64,000 nucleotides of DNA from Schistocephalus solidus (Eukaryota; Platyhelminthes; Cestoda; Diphyllobothriidea; Diphyllobothriidae), in NCBI GenBank assembly GCA_017591395.1, contig WEDG01001492.1:1-64000 (forward strand). The letters run 5' to 3'. A model generated the notes under the pieces. The model worked only from the letters and a program-made list of their open reading frames with translations. It searched no databases and had not been told where the DNA came from. The translations under genes and the position numbers were made by a program. This document shows positions 52,387-63,518 of the stretch, in pieces. Each line of letters opens with the position of its first letter. Position 1 is the first letter of the stretch.

Positions 52387-55149
52387 ATGGAACGCGGTGA
52401 GTTCACACCTTCCAGGTTTTATAACGTCCCATTATGACCGTGTTTGTTAGAACAGAGATCAGCATTTAGGTCGTCGGATGTATAATCACTCTACAAATGC
52501 TGGATCGTACCCAAACCCAGGATTTCCGCGCCTGAGCAACAGTGACCACAAGTAGCTGTTGCTACCTTATTTGAAATTGTTTTGTAGGCTTTCACATGAA
52601 ACCGATTGACATAATGAAGTGCTGCGCAGGTTTCATGACCCGTTTTCACACTGATCTCTATCGTCCATGGGCCAAGTTCACCTGCTTAATCATCCTTTAA
52701 AAAAAATTTATAAGTTAATCTTTCTGTTTTGATCGCTCTTCGCCACTCTTTTTGGAACGTTTTAGTCTTTTATGACGTTTAGCAATTAACAATTTTATTC
52801 CTACAGCTTAGTTTTCTACTTTTCAGCCGTTCAACCTACGAATGTGCCTACTTATTGTCTCACTGACGATTTGTGGATTCCTTGCATCGGATTTGGAACG
52901 TACAAGGCATGATATTGGACTTTTGACATTTAGCGCCTTTAGTTACTCGCCGCAGAGGCGGAGCCGGCCCTTGATGCGGCCTTGGAATCCGGATACCGCC
53001 ACTTTGACTGCGCCTATCTTTATCAAAATGAAGAATTGATCGGCCAAAGGTTACAAAAGTGGTTTGCCGAGGATATTGTCAAAAGAACTGATTTATTTGT
53101 GACCTCAAAAGTTAAACCTTTTTCCGACCTGACCTTTTTATAGCTATGGAATACTTTTCATCGTCCTGACCTCGTTCGAGTAGGTTGCAAGCGATCACTG
53201 GACCACCTCCAATTAGACTACTTCGACTTGTACCTCGTGCACTGGCCGGCTGCCTACCAAGTTTGTCGATTTTTCTCAAGCATTCAACGTTTCCTCTAGC
53301 CGAGTGACGAAATAAGTCCACTTAACGCTGATGGGAGTGTAAAGTTCGACTACACAGACCTGTTGGAGACATGGAGGGTACGTGCCAAACACTAAGTCAC
53401 TCTTTCATTTAGAAATACTTAAGTATATTTTTACCAATCTCAGAGCAACACTGAGTACGAATATTTCATCTGCTAATTGAGTTTAGGAAATGACCTCTTG
53501 CCAGCCTTGCACGTACTATCCGTGTGTGAAAACAGGGCCGTTGTATATTCTAGCGTTCTCTTACAACTGTATCTTGTAGGCCATGGAGAATCTCGTCAGT
53601 GAGGGCCTCTGCAGGGCGATAGGTGTCTCGAATTTCAACAGGCGCCAATTGAAACGCATCCTTGACAACTGTACAATCAAACCAGCTATGTTGCAGGTGG
53701 AAAGCCATACCCACTTCCCTAATACAGAGCTTATCGATTTCGCACGTTCCAACGGCATGTTGGTGACCGCATATAGTCCCCTTGGCAGCCCATATCGACC
53801 GACGTGAGTGTTCTCTTAAACCTCTTGGACATAGTTTTCTCAGGCTCAGAACTAACTATAGTAAAAAACCATGCCAAAGCTAACTTTTCCATACCGGCGA
53901 ATACCTTATATTTCTAGCAGCTCTCACTGAGAGAATAAATCAGTGCACCTCAAGCCTCCTTAATCACTCCAGTTTTTTTGTCTGTTTTGTACGCAGCCAT
54001 CCTTTAATTTTATCATTGATGTTACGTAAGCTTGCCATTTTTTTCTTTGACAGGTCTTCTGGATGCCGTCTTATTGATGAACCAGTCGTTTGTAAGATTG
54101 CTGAGAAGTACAAAAAGACACCTGGTCAGGTCCTCCTTCGACATGGTATCCAGCGTGGAATCGTCGTGATACCGAAAAGCAAGACTCCATCGCGCATTGC
54201 GGAGAACATCAATGTACGTGTTTGCGTTGTCCGGTATATTAAATAATGGTATTTTCTAGACTTGTGTATACTGCCTTCGTTAGGGCATAAAAGCAACTCG
54301 ATGCGGGAATCCTAATTTGTCTTATTTAGGGGTGCACGTACAAATTCGCCACCAGGTGTCCTTATATAAGAATGTATAAATTGCGCATTCAGATATCTTT
54401 GCCCAGGCGAAATCAAATGAGACAATAGGTGCGCATTCCCGTTTGCCATGTGCTCGCATGCGAAGGTAAACATCCGCATAAAGACGTACATCTGAGGTTT
54501 CTTGTCGGAAAGTCAGCTGAAATTGCTCGGTCTGTATGTTTTAATCATTCAGTGGCTGTGACTTCTTGTAGTTTACTGGCTTTAATGAAAAAGGAGAAGG
54601 GAAGCGAAGCAAATCACAAAGATGAACTGACTACACTCAAATTATTTCATGCTTTACTGTCTGAATCAGGAAATCGTTCGTACCATGCTGCCTGACTATG
54701 CTGTTTATGATGCTGCTCTTTGGAAGCTGCTGATGGTCAAAAAAATGCCTTGATTACCAAATTCGACGACCACCTTTTTAGGCATCTTTTGATATAAATT
54801 TTCTGTTTTATCTAGACAGTGTAGTTGACTTATCATTAAAGTTAATATTTTCGAACGTTTTAGATTTTCGACTTTGAATTGACAGCCGAAGAAATGGAGG
54901 ATCTCAAAAAGCTCGGAACCCACGAGCGTCTTGTCAAGGGTGATCCGTAAGTACACAATATCGAAATACATGCGGGCTTCTCTCCTTTAGGTGCCTGAAA
55001 TGCATTTTAGCCGACAGTCTTAGGAACACAACAATATGCCTAATAATTACCTTGTCTGCTTTAATTAACCCACTAAAGCATACACTTATTTTTAATTTAG
55101 TATGAGACGACATCCGGAGTTCCCCTTCGTCGACGATAACTTGCAGTAG
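52387..55149 (+). CDS. Aldo-keto reductase (AKR1-like), nine exons, 317 aa, open throughout
   Basis: Exons: 52387-52396, 52827-52906, 52958-53110, 53144-53260, 53300-53377, 53580-53803, 54054-54213, 54864-54946, 55101-55149; 954 nt with stop. All phases fit. Introns are 430, 51, 33, 39, 202, 250, 650 and 154 nt; all are GT-AG except the second, read as GC-AG. The product is a cytosolic NADPH-dependent reductase fold. 'WIPCIGFGTYK' is the first barrel strand; 'GYRHFDCAYLYQNE' gives catalytic Asp47 and Tyr52; 'FVTSKLW' gives Lys81; 'DLYLVHWP' gives His114, so the catalytic tetrad is complete. 'GVSNFN' (Ser163-Asn164) and Gln185 fit the nicotinamide site, and 'VVIPKSKTPSRIAENI' the NADPH phosphate site. 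Length is normal for AKR1. The first coding exon has only ten bases (Met-Glu-Arg plus one base), chosen because its donor phase matches exon 2 and no other in-frame ATG exists. Substrate is unknown. Confidence 0.9.
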
Positions 55150-55282
55150 GACAGTGTTTCCTGACCGCTTAACTTCCAGCGCCAACGCTCAATGTATGAT
55201 TTACTAGCAGAGCGACATATGTTTTAAAGTTTTAAATATATTTCCCCACAAGCGATAGTCCTTTGTTGACTGATTTGCTATG

Positions 55283-55288
55283 AATAAA
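55283..55288 (+). terminator. Polyadenylation signal of the aldo-keto reductase gene
   Basis: AATAAA lies 134 bp after the stop codon, the first such hexamer downstream in the same strand. Confidence 0.6.
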
Positions 55289-56645
55289 ATATCCATGCAT
55301 CCTAATATAAGGAAAACGGTAACTTGCAAAGGTTGCTTTGGCAACGAGGGTCGGAAAACCGTTAGTCTTTTATTAAAAAATACATGTCACTGATATTAGG
55401 CCCAAGGATTAGCTGTCCCGTTTTACAGACACAGTTGAAGGTTCGTGAAGTCAATCTAGTGTAAGGAAAGAGACCTGTCCTCTATGTGGTTTCGGATATA
55501 TCTGTAAGGGAGGAGGTGGATCTCGCCTGGCATCAGCGTCATTGGTCTGCAAAGAAGAATTACACATAAGTCAAGGGCAGGATGCAGGCATAGAACTACG
55601 TACGTGAAAAAAAAAACAAGTATAGGCGGCAGGGTTCTGGAATAGGGGGGATTCTTGTTCCACAGCAGGTAAAGATCAATTGAATGAAGAGACTACAGGA
55701 TGATGAAGACACACTGGTCTGTGGGACTGATTGCAGTACAGAAACAAGCCGTATAAAGCATTCGCGATAGTCATTACAACAGGCGCAGAATTCGAGCACG
55801 CACTTGGCGGAGAAGCCAAGATGCGTTTTAATTTTATTTCTTGTCATTTTATGCACCTAGTAGGTAAAAGGCTTGCACTTCGAAAGGAGCGTTATATGCT
55901 GTGTGATGCTGAAGTATTTAAGGAAGTTGGTTCGATGTTCCCTGCCTTAAAAACTTTCGAAAACAGTAAAAATGACTTGACGCCCGAGTCAAAACTACAC
56001 AAAGAGTAAGCTCAGAAATAATCACTAGAAAAATTCACCGAGGCAGGAAAAATGTATTGAGTCACCAACGGCATGAATTGAAAAACTGGAGTATATTGGT
56101 ATCTAGTTAAGTAAGAGACTGTAGGTGCGGTAGGTCGCATCATCAGAATCGCGCAGATGGTGGCTGCTCCACCTGGTCCGTAACATGTTATGACACCCAG
56201 GCTAGGTGAAAGGAGAGGAGAGTGCGGTAGATGCTGCACAAATCTTTTATCCCTATAAACTAATTCAGGCACAAGTCACCTTTCCTGCGCCCATCATGCC
56301 GTGGACGACACCGCGAATGTCGTCGAAGACGGTTGTATCATTTGCCCCGTGTAGGTGGTGACTTCTAGCGTCCCTTAACTGACACTCGACTCTCATCTGC
56401 GGCTCCCCGAAGCTAGGCTCTGCCAAGCGGCCACGCACTACCAGCGGACTAAACCAGTTCAGGGCATTGGGTGCTGTGTATATCGATACACTCGGTAACT
56501 GTGCTCCTCCCAGTAATTTTAAAAAGTCCTTAGAAAAGGGCGACATGCAAACCCGTCGGCATCACAGGTTAACTCGGGCCGTGACTCACGGTGGTGTCCG
56601 CCAGTCTTTGGATGTCGAAACAGCCTTATTTGAGAGTAACAGTGC
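55289..56645. other. Unassigned sequence, partly repetitive
   Basis: Contains a 92-codon plus frame (55731-56009) and overlapping minus frames without recognised motifs. The block at about 56205-56290 ('gagtgcggtagatgctgcac', 'ataaactaattc', 'caagtcacc') resembles 61382-61445, so at least this part is a dispersed repeat. RTE endonuclease sequence probably begins somewhere here, but I could not read it. Confidence 0.4.
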
Positions 56646-57125
56646 TTACCTCCTCGCCCTGTAATCCTTAAGATGTTCCGACTCCAACCTCGCGAGAGGC
56701 CAGAAGGTAAACGATCACCAAGTAAGTTCAATACTGTTCTGTGAATGCGTCTGCACATCGCTTAGATTTCAGCATTCTAGTGAACCAGCGTCTGGAAGAA
56801 CTACAGGCTTCGGACGACAACTCCACTGTGGAGATAGTGGTGTCAACTTTGGAAAAAAACTCTCTTCACCGCCATGAAGGACCTGGGTAGCGCAAGACGC
56901 CAACATCACGACTGATTTGACGAAAACGACGCAAAAATCATTACTTCCTGCAAAAAAATTGTGTCAAACGCGGAATTAACACAAGCAATGTGTCATTCAG
57001 ATGGTGCCGCATGATGCTACGACGGCCGCGGGAGATGGAGGAAGCATGAATGGATCGCAAGGCTGGGGATATACAAGAATACGCAGGGAGAAGTGAAATG
57101 AAGAGTTTGTTGTTAGAAGCGAAGA

Positions 57126-58265
57126 GGTGAATTTTAGGAAGCAGTCGCGAAGGAGACACGATCAGTCGAACAATGGCTCTATTAGCCTGACGTTCCAGAT
57201 TCTTACTGGAATCCATCATCAGAGACCGAGTCAGATAAGGTTATTGGATTGCCCAGGTTTTGTAGTATTTATATGATGTAGTTGATAGGCCATTACATGC
57301 CTATCGCAATCGGTAGCTCCCGATTGCATCGCAGATAATTGCACTTAGTGCGATAATTGTCTGACCAGCCAGCTGTTGCAGTATGTCGTTGCTGTGCTCC
57401 AGCGTGCTTGTAAATATTATCGCTCATCGCACGTGGTTACATGTGGTGCGATGATGGCACACAATTGATGACGGTTGGATTTCGTCATCCGTGTGAGCTT
57501 TCGGGCAATTTGGCTCGCCGACATTGGTACCAGGAACAGTGGTCATCCACACGATTTCCGCGTGGCTAACTACTTTGCCCAGTCTCAGTAACGAATATGG
57601 AACAGGGGGGGTCGTTGCGCTTGTGGACTGCGGCCCGGAAAACCATGACTCGAGCAATTCGCGGCTCACGCGGTTGTCGCCTCAACCGAGAATTTCGGCT
57701 TCATCAAACTGAAGTGTGGCCGGGTCCCGTAGAATAAGCCACGACTTGGGAGCTGGCGTCGTTCCTACTCACTGCTGCTGCGTGCTCGGCCATTCAAGTT
57801 CAGAGTAGTCTTTCAGTTTCTCCGACATATTTGGTTGGCCCAGAACTGCCCCATATTCGGTAAACGACCCCAGATATTTCTTGCGCGGCAGTGGGTCTTT
57901 TGGCCTCATTATCTGGCGCCTTATGGTTGCCTCCCTTCTTTGTGTGAGAAAACGGCTGACGGCTTCCGGTACATTCTTCACGTACGGGAGAGCTCGCCAA
58001 AATTTGGAATCGGTCGGATTTGGTCTTTCATCTTGTTTGCGCAGGCACTAGTTGACAAAGTCGCGCGGGTAACCATTCGCTCTAAACACCCTTTGAAGAT
58101 ATTATAATTCGGTAACCCTGTCTTCTGGTTCGCTGCAGTGTGTCTCCACACGCTTACCACATCCTTACCCTTATCTGACTCTGATGATGGATTCGAGTGA
58201 GAATCCGAGACGTTAGGCTAATAAAGCTCCTTCTCCAGTGATCGTCTCTTTCTTCGCAATAAAGG
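57126..58265 (-). mobile_element. Penelope-like element fragment with inverted terminal repeats
   Basis: The minus strand (58160-57424) encodes the end of a Penelope-type protein. The segments flanking it, 57126-57250 read on the minus strand and 58157-58265 read on the plus strand, share 'ccttatctgactc', 'tgatgatggattc' and the following 60 bp. They are therefore inverted repeats of the same sequence, as the LTR-like ends of Penelope elements often are. The element splits the RTE-like LINE. Confidence 0.7.
57424..58160 (-). pseudogene. Penelope-like protein C-terminus with GIY-YIG endonuclease relic
   Basis: The order on the minus strand is: 'LPYVKNVPEAVSRFLTQR' (end of the RT part), 'REATIRRQIMRPKDPLPRK', then in a shifted frame 'ISGVVYRIWGSSGPTKYVGE' (the G-I-Y...Y-I-G core, here V-V-Y...Y-V-G), and at 57669 onward 'SRELLESWFSGPQS' (the conserved Glu-x-W helix region). 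A frameshift splits the endonuclease at about 57880. The RT core itself is missing, so the copy is 5'-truncated. Confidence 0.7.
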
Positions 58266-58570
58266 ATTTGTTCTCGTAAACGAGGATGGTCTGTGCCCTC
58301 TACATCAAAGGAACCGCTGCTGCTCAGTTCCAACGGAACAATACCTCTCACGGAGAAATTACAGATTCTGAAGCGCCAGCCCGAGCACTTCAGATGTGTC
58401 CTAAATCAACTATCAAAAATTTCCGACGCCCTCTTCAAAAAATTCTCACAGATGGCCTGAACCTCCTGCCGACCCTTCCACTAATAATGAGGGCTATCCA
58501 GCGGGACAACACCTGGGACCTACGCAATCCTGGCCGAAGTCTACAAGCACGGCGGCTCTGCTGGTGAACT

Positions 58571-60116
58571 GTGCGGGTAAAAACGAACAATGACCTGGAC
58601 CTCCCGCCTTACCTCCGAGAAATAATCAAGACTCTGTATCAGATGTTCACCGGGGAAGCATCGAGATCTGACGCAACCTTAGCCAAAGTCTACAAGTATG
58701 GCAGCCCTCGACTGATGGAAAAGTTGACCTCAATCTTCCAGGAAATAAGGCGACCATTGTCTACATATACAAGCGCAAAGGAAAGCGACAAATCTGCGAC
58801 AATTACAGGGGCATAGCGCTTTTCAGCATCTTAGGGGAACACTATGCTGGCGTTCTCCTAAACCGTCGCAACACGCTTTGGAGCAGGAACGTCTCCCAGA
58901 AATCGAATGAGGATTTGGCAGACGCCGCGGAGCCATGGAAATCACCTTCACAGTTCGAAAACTACAGGCAGTGGTAAGAAATGAGGAAAAACCTCTAAAC
59001 CACATTTGTCGGTTTAACGAAGGCCTTAAAAAAACCCAACCTCGATGAACTAAGGAAAATAAAGCTGAATTTTGATATCCAAAGCACTTAATATAAGCGG
59101 TACGATAACTTCATAATAGGATGACGGTTGGCGTCAAGGTCAAAGATGCAATATTTGAGGCGTTCGTGGGGACCAATGAGGTGAAGGAGGACTGTTTACT
59201 CATATCAGTCTTACTCAGTCTCATGTCCTACGCTATGCTTATGAACTTCTAACGTGGGAAGCGGCAGGGGATCGATATCAACTAGCCATCATCGATTAAT
59301 TCTTAAACATTCGGCATCTGAAGCATTCTTGAGAGTATCCACGATCAGCATCTACCACCTATTGTTCGCGGATGACTGAGGTTAAATACCACAACGAAAA
59401 AGGGCACGCAAAGCCGCGGGGAACTCTGCTTCCGGTTGCTCTAGGATTATACTGAACATCAACATAGAGTATATATTAATGCGTCAACCGATGTCCAACG
59501 CGCAATACAGTGAAACCAATATAAAGGTCAGTGGAATCCAATTGGCATCAGTGGACAAATTCGAATACCTCTGAAGTAAAATTTAAAGGTCAAGATCGAC
59601 GACTAAATGATCTACCGGGTCTTGAAAGCCAACCAGTCCTTCGGCCGGCCACAATACTCAGCCTGGAAAAACCGCGGGTTTAAAATGAACACGGTAGTTT
59701 TGCGGACGCAGCCCTGCGGGGTGGAGACTTGTACGACAGACAAGCCAGGCAACTCAAGCACTCCCACCTCAATTACCTTCCGGGGTGGCAATACCGAGTC
59801 CTGGAACGCGCCCGAATCCTCAGAATCCACGTCATGTTGAGACAGATACAACCACAATAGGGTGACCAAGTCGTCTACTCAAGTGGCTATTCTACGGCGA
59901 CGTCACATTGGGGTGCTTGTCAACATGGCGCACAGAAAATACTTTACAAGGAAACTGAAAATTCCCCTCAAGAATCAACAAGTCAGCCCGGAGACCCGGG
60001 AGGAACTCGTTCAAGATCGACCGGCCTGGGAAAGAGCAGTGAAGATAGGAGCAGTAATCTACGAAGCGAACCGGACCGTCGCTGCCAAAAGCAAAAGAAC
60101 TGCTCGTAGGTGTTAA
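58571..60116 (+). pseudogene. RTE-like reverse transcriptase and C-terminal domain
   Basis: The frame 58571-58816 holds RT motifs 0-1 ('LDLPPYLREIIKTLYQMF', 'AKVYKYGSPRLMEKLTSIF'). About 150 bp upstream (58520-58560) the same motif appears again in another frame ('AILAEVYKHGGS'), a small duplication. 59340-59380 encodes Leu-Leu-Phe-Ala-Asp-Asp followed by a stop. 59862-60116 contains 'EELVQDRPAWERAVKIGAVI' and 'EANRTVAAKSKRTARR', the recognisable RTE end. The motif A and motif B regions are too eroded to read with confidence. Confidence 0.7.
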
Positions 60117-60720
60117 GCGCCACCGATCCCTAACGCCAAAAACCAACCTATTTAATTGTGTCCCCGTTGTCACCTGACATCGACACGACCATTCCGCCTA
60201 TCTTCTCTGTAAACGCCATCCATAGCCATACATACCGCAAACTCCACGACGCCTCCCCCCCAACCATCAAGCACATTCCCGATGCCCCGCCGCCCGCCAC
60301 TCCCAGCATCGCTGTTGCAACCCGCGCGGCGACAACCATCACCACCCCTGTCACTCCCACCATCAATGAGAATCTCCCCGACGCCCCGATAGCTATCACC
60401 AACAAAGCGGACTCACGTCACGCATCGACTGGATATATCGCTCGCTAATTCATTACACTCAAGCCAGAAGACCAGTATCCGGAGCGCCGACAAACACCCG
60501 CCTTACTTGCCTGCATTGCTCACGCACATGGACCTATGAAAGTTTGCAGTAAACTAACGCCACACATCTCCCCACTACCAAATTTACCACGCACAAACCC
60601 GTTCCATATCAGCCATTCCAAGCATGGGACGGGCACCACTCACGTAAGTAAAGAGTGCTCTTCGGTCCGTTCTCCGTGCGCCCTCGATGATACTCTAACG
60701 CATGTTAGGTCGGAGCCACC

Positions 60721-63060
60721 CCATCCTTTGTGAAACTAGATTTTGTGCGAGAGCAGGTCGTGTGGCACGAGCAGAAGAACCGTACAGATATGCTAACCAT
60801 TCGCACCGAATCCACACATCACATGGTAGACCGGTTGGGACAGTGTACTGGTGCCTGGAAGAGTGAGATCGACTGTGGAGACTCCATCCCCACAAAATTC
60901 AGCTCAGATTCCTTACTATAAGCAATCTGACGCGCTTTTAGACTCAGTGGGCTAAAAGCCGTAGTTCGGAAGGCTGTGACGATAACTCGGTCCTCCCAGG
61001 CCAAAATCCGATTGCAATAGTTCCTGTTTTAATGTGGCCTTTATGGTACTCCCAGTCAGGATCTAAAACGTTCATCTGCTGTTTGCGCGAAATCCTGATC
61101 CATCGTGCGCGGACCAGGCCTGTGTCACACACGATCATCGATCACGGTCCAGTGTTGGACGGTTAAATACTGACGAGGAGTAAGCCTCTATTGCACTACG
61201 AATGAGTTGGCATCCGAACCCACCTTTTCTGTTTTCGTGAAATCATGGACCGTCGTGCGCGGACCAGGCGTGCGACACGCGCAGACGCGCCGGTTAACTT
61301 TGTCAGCCACTGTGTCCGATCCCGCCTCTAGTCCTCTTGACTCTTTCGTGACACTGGCCCCAGACGAGAAAGCGAGGAAAGAGTGTGGTAGATGCAGCGA
61401 AAGTCTAATATCATTACAAACTAATGCCCCTGCAAGTCACCGTCCATCGTGCTGCGGGGCACGATGGAAATCGTCGCTCGCGAAGGTCAAACAGTTACGA
61501 AACAAGTGCTGCTGAATCTGCGGAAATTAAAATTTAACCAAGACAATCTTACTATGTCGGGTTGCTGAATAAGTTGATCGAAGTGACAAATCAAATTTCA
61601 GCATAGAAAAAACGTTACTGTAACTGGATACGGTGAACTGACGTAACTGTGAGGTGGACGCAAGGTGTACAGACGTACAAGGAAATTGCAACCATATCTA
61701 ATCAATTTGATATCGGTACAGGCATTCATTGAATGGCAGCTGACTTAGGTGGCTGATTTTGATATACTGACACCATATCAAGTAAAAAGGTCCTTAAGAG
61801 TAACAAACTGAAACAGTCCTAATTCTCCGCACGTGCACTCAGTAGGGGACTGACTAACAAGACGGTGTTATTTGAGTGCCTGCAGATATTTTTCCTTCAA
61901 CAAGGATCGTTTTTGCCTCATACAATAAATACTCGCCTATCTTAGCTCATCCGACACAAGCTTTGTAACAAGAACGTAAGATGGTCGGGACTTTCAACCA
62001 GAAAGGCGGAGATGGACTTACATTCGCTCGCCGGATGTGTTATCAGCCACTCCAATGCCATCAACTCGCGTATTGACTTGACAGAATACGTAGCTGTCCA
62101 AGTTCGGATGAAATGCTGGTAAAGTAGGATTGAAAGACGAGGTAAGCATGGATGGCAATGGTGGTGCCAGGCAAAAAATAAAATCCGTTTACAAACTGAA
62201 CGTAACGATAAATTTGTCTGTGCTGGTGATGAGGAAAATATAATTTCGAAGAAGGGAAAACGAACAAACAGCTGATCTTTCGAGGTTACACGATACACCA
62301 TACGGGTAGCACTGGTACCAGATTAAAAACCATCCGATACTCTGTCGCTGCATAGCACAGCTGCGAGGGCGTCGGCTTATCAGTGAGTCCCCCAGCATTC
62401 CCCGTGTGCTTTTCTGGTGCATAATTCAATTTTAAAAATACTGCTTTAAATCGCTAACTTGACTTTAATCAGTTTGAATCAGGTTTTTTAGGCCCAGACC
62501 GATCTGATCCATTGATGAGCCGAAGCCTTCGCAGCTGTCATACAGCGGCATAATATCGGCGAAACACGTGTCCCAGCTTTTAGCTAGTACGTACTGCCGG
62601 TATTGTGCACTGTGTAGCCTCAATGGATAGTACTGGATGCCAGTTGGCTGCTTAATGAATAGTACACGGCTATCACCCTGTGGTTTATGGACTTCGGTTT
62701 AAATAAATGAAATTCCGGTCTGCGCCTATTACACTTAGTTCAGACGGATTTGCTCCAAGTTAGCGATTCATTTCTGCGGAAAATAAAAGCAGCAACTGTT
62801 TTTCCAGGTTGAATTGATGAATACCACTAGTATGCGACCTTGAAATTGAGCGCACATGGCAAGCGAGTTCCACTATGAGAGTTCCGTTGGTAGCGCTGTT
62901 TTTACTGTTTAAAGTTAGTCTAACTTGACCGTTGTCATTGGAATAGTTTTTTCTTCCTCGGCGTCTCGCATAATTACGATTGAGCCGCCAGTGGACCGCA
63001 TTTGAGTGTAATAAGTAGCAGTTTTTGTGTCGGTGACAACCCTCAGCTCTTAAAGGTACT
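60721..63060. other. Unassigned sequence with a partial direct repeat
   Basis: The block around 'gatccatcgtgcgcggacca' at 61098 recurs as 'gaccgtcgtgcgcggaccag' at about 61249, a 151-bp spacing, with shared flanks for about 50 bp. The block at 61382-61445 resembles 56205-56290. Frames up to 130 codons (62760-63152 minus) show no recognised domain. Confidence 0.4.
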
Positions 63061-63330
63061 GTAGTTATGTTCAAGAATGAACATGCTTCGCTCGTCTTGG
63101 ATCGCATCTGTGAACATAGGTATTTCTTTGACCATTGGAACGGTCGCAGCATTTACATGTTTGAGATTCGTTCGGTGCAGGTAATGACGCTAAACCCGGT
63201 GGGCCGGGTAGCTCCACATGCCGATTGACACAACCTGCATTCGAAAACCGGGTATACAGTGTGAGTTGTTCGGTCGAGATAGTACTCCACGTAAGAACCT
63301 TAGTCATATCATTTTCATGGAGACTAAGAA
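63061..63330 (-). pseudogene. Possible Penelope-like GIY-YIG C-terminal relic
   Basis: The minus strand encodes 'TLYTRFSNAGCVNRHVELPG' followed by Pro-rich residues. Asn-Arg-His-Val-Glu-Leu after a Thr/Ser-Asn stretch resembles the end of the GIY-YIG domain in Penelope proteins ('ENSVNRHVEL'-type). Nothing upstream of it is readable, so the call is weak. Confidence 0.35.
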
Positions 63331-63402
63331 CCTTTTCCGACGCGTTAATGGTCTTGTAGTCGGATTTGCGATTGTCTTCCGGTTTCACTAACGTATTTGC
63401 AG

Positions 63403-63518
63403 TCGACCCTTCAGCCTATAACACATTCCTTTGGCTATACAAAGAGGCCCGTGAATTCAATAAAGCGGGGGCAAAGCGAATTGTGGTCGGTGTGTCAAGC
63501 TGGGAAGAGATCCGAGAG
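63403..63518 (+). CDS. Exon-like stretch of an unrecognised gene
   Basis: A 116-nt open stretch is bounded by 'acgtatttgcag' (acceptor) and 'gag|gtaagtct' (strong donor). It encodes 38 full residues beginning 'DPSAYNTFLWLYKEAREFNK' and ending 'VVGVSSWEEIRE', a helix-strand pattern typical of a globular protein. The phase is 2 nt at the start and 0 at the end. No matching neighbour exon is seen in the remaining 480 bp. The family is not recognised. Confidence 0.45.

Larger units (their letters stand above)
56646..60720 (+). mobile_element. RTE-like LINE, degraded, split by a Penelope-like element
   Basis: Relics on the plus strand line up in order with the RTE proteins common in flatworms. 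56650-56945: 'KMFRLQPRERPEGKRSPS', 'LEELQASDDNSTVE', then an Arg-Arg-Gln-His-His-Asp and Phe-Asp-Glu-Asn-Asp-Ala block. 58270-58420: 'SNGTIPLTEKLQILKRQPEH'. RT: 'SDATLAKVYKYGSPRLMEKL', a Gly-Phe-Gly-Arg-Arg-Arg block, and Phe-Ala-Asp-Asp at about 59370. C-terminus 'QDRPAWERAVKIGAVIYEAN' (about 60010-60070). A zinc-finger relic 'CPRCHLTSTRPFRLSSL' in another frame at about 60159-60210 is followed by a Pro/Thr-rich tail to 60450. Stops and frameshifts are frequent. Confidence 0.75.

Noticed and set aside
53112..53321. Minus-strand frames inside the reductase gene
   Set aside because: They lie opposite exons 4 and 5, whose plus-strand reading is confirmed by splice phases and catalytic residues.
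60148..60405. Minus-strand 85-codon Gly/Val/Met-rich frame
   Set aside because: It is the antisense of the Pro/Thr-rich RTE tail, where biased codons keep the other strand open.
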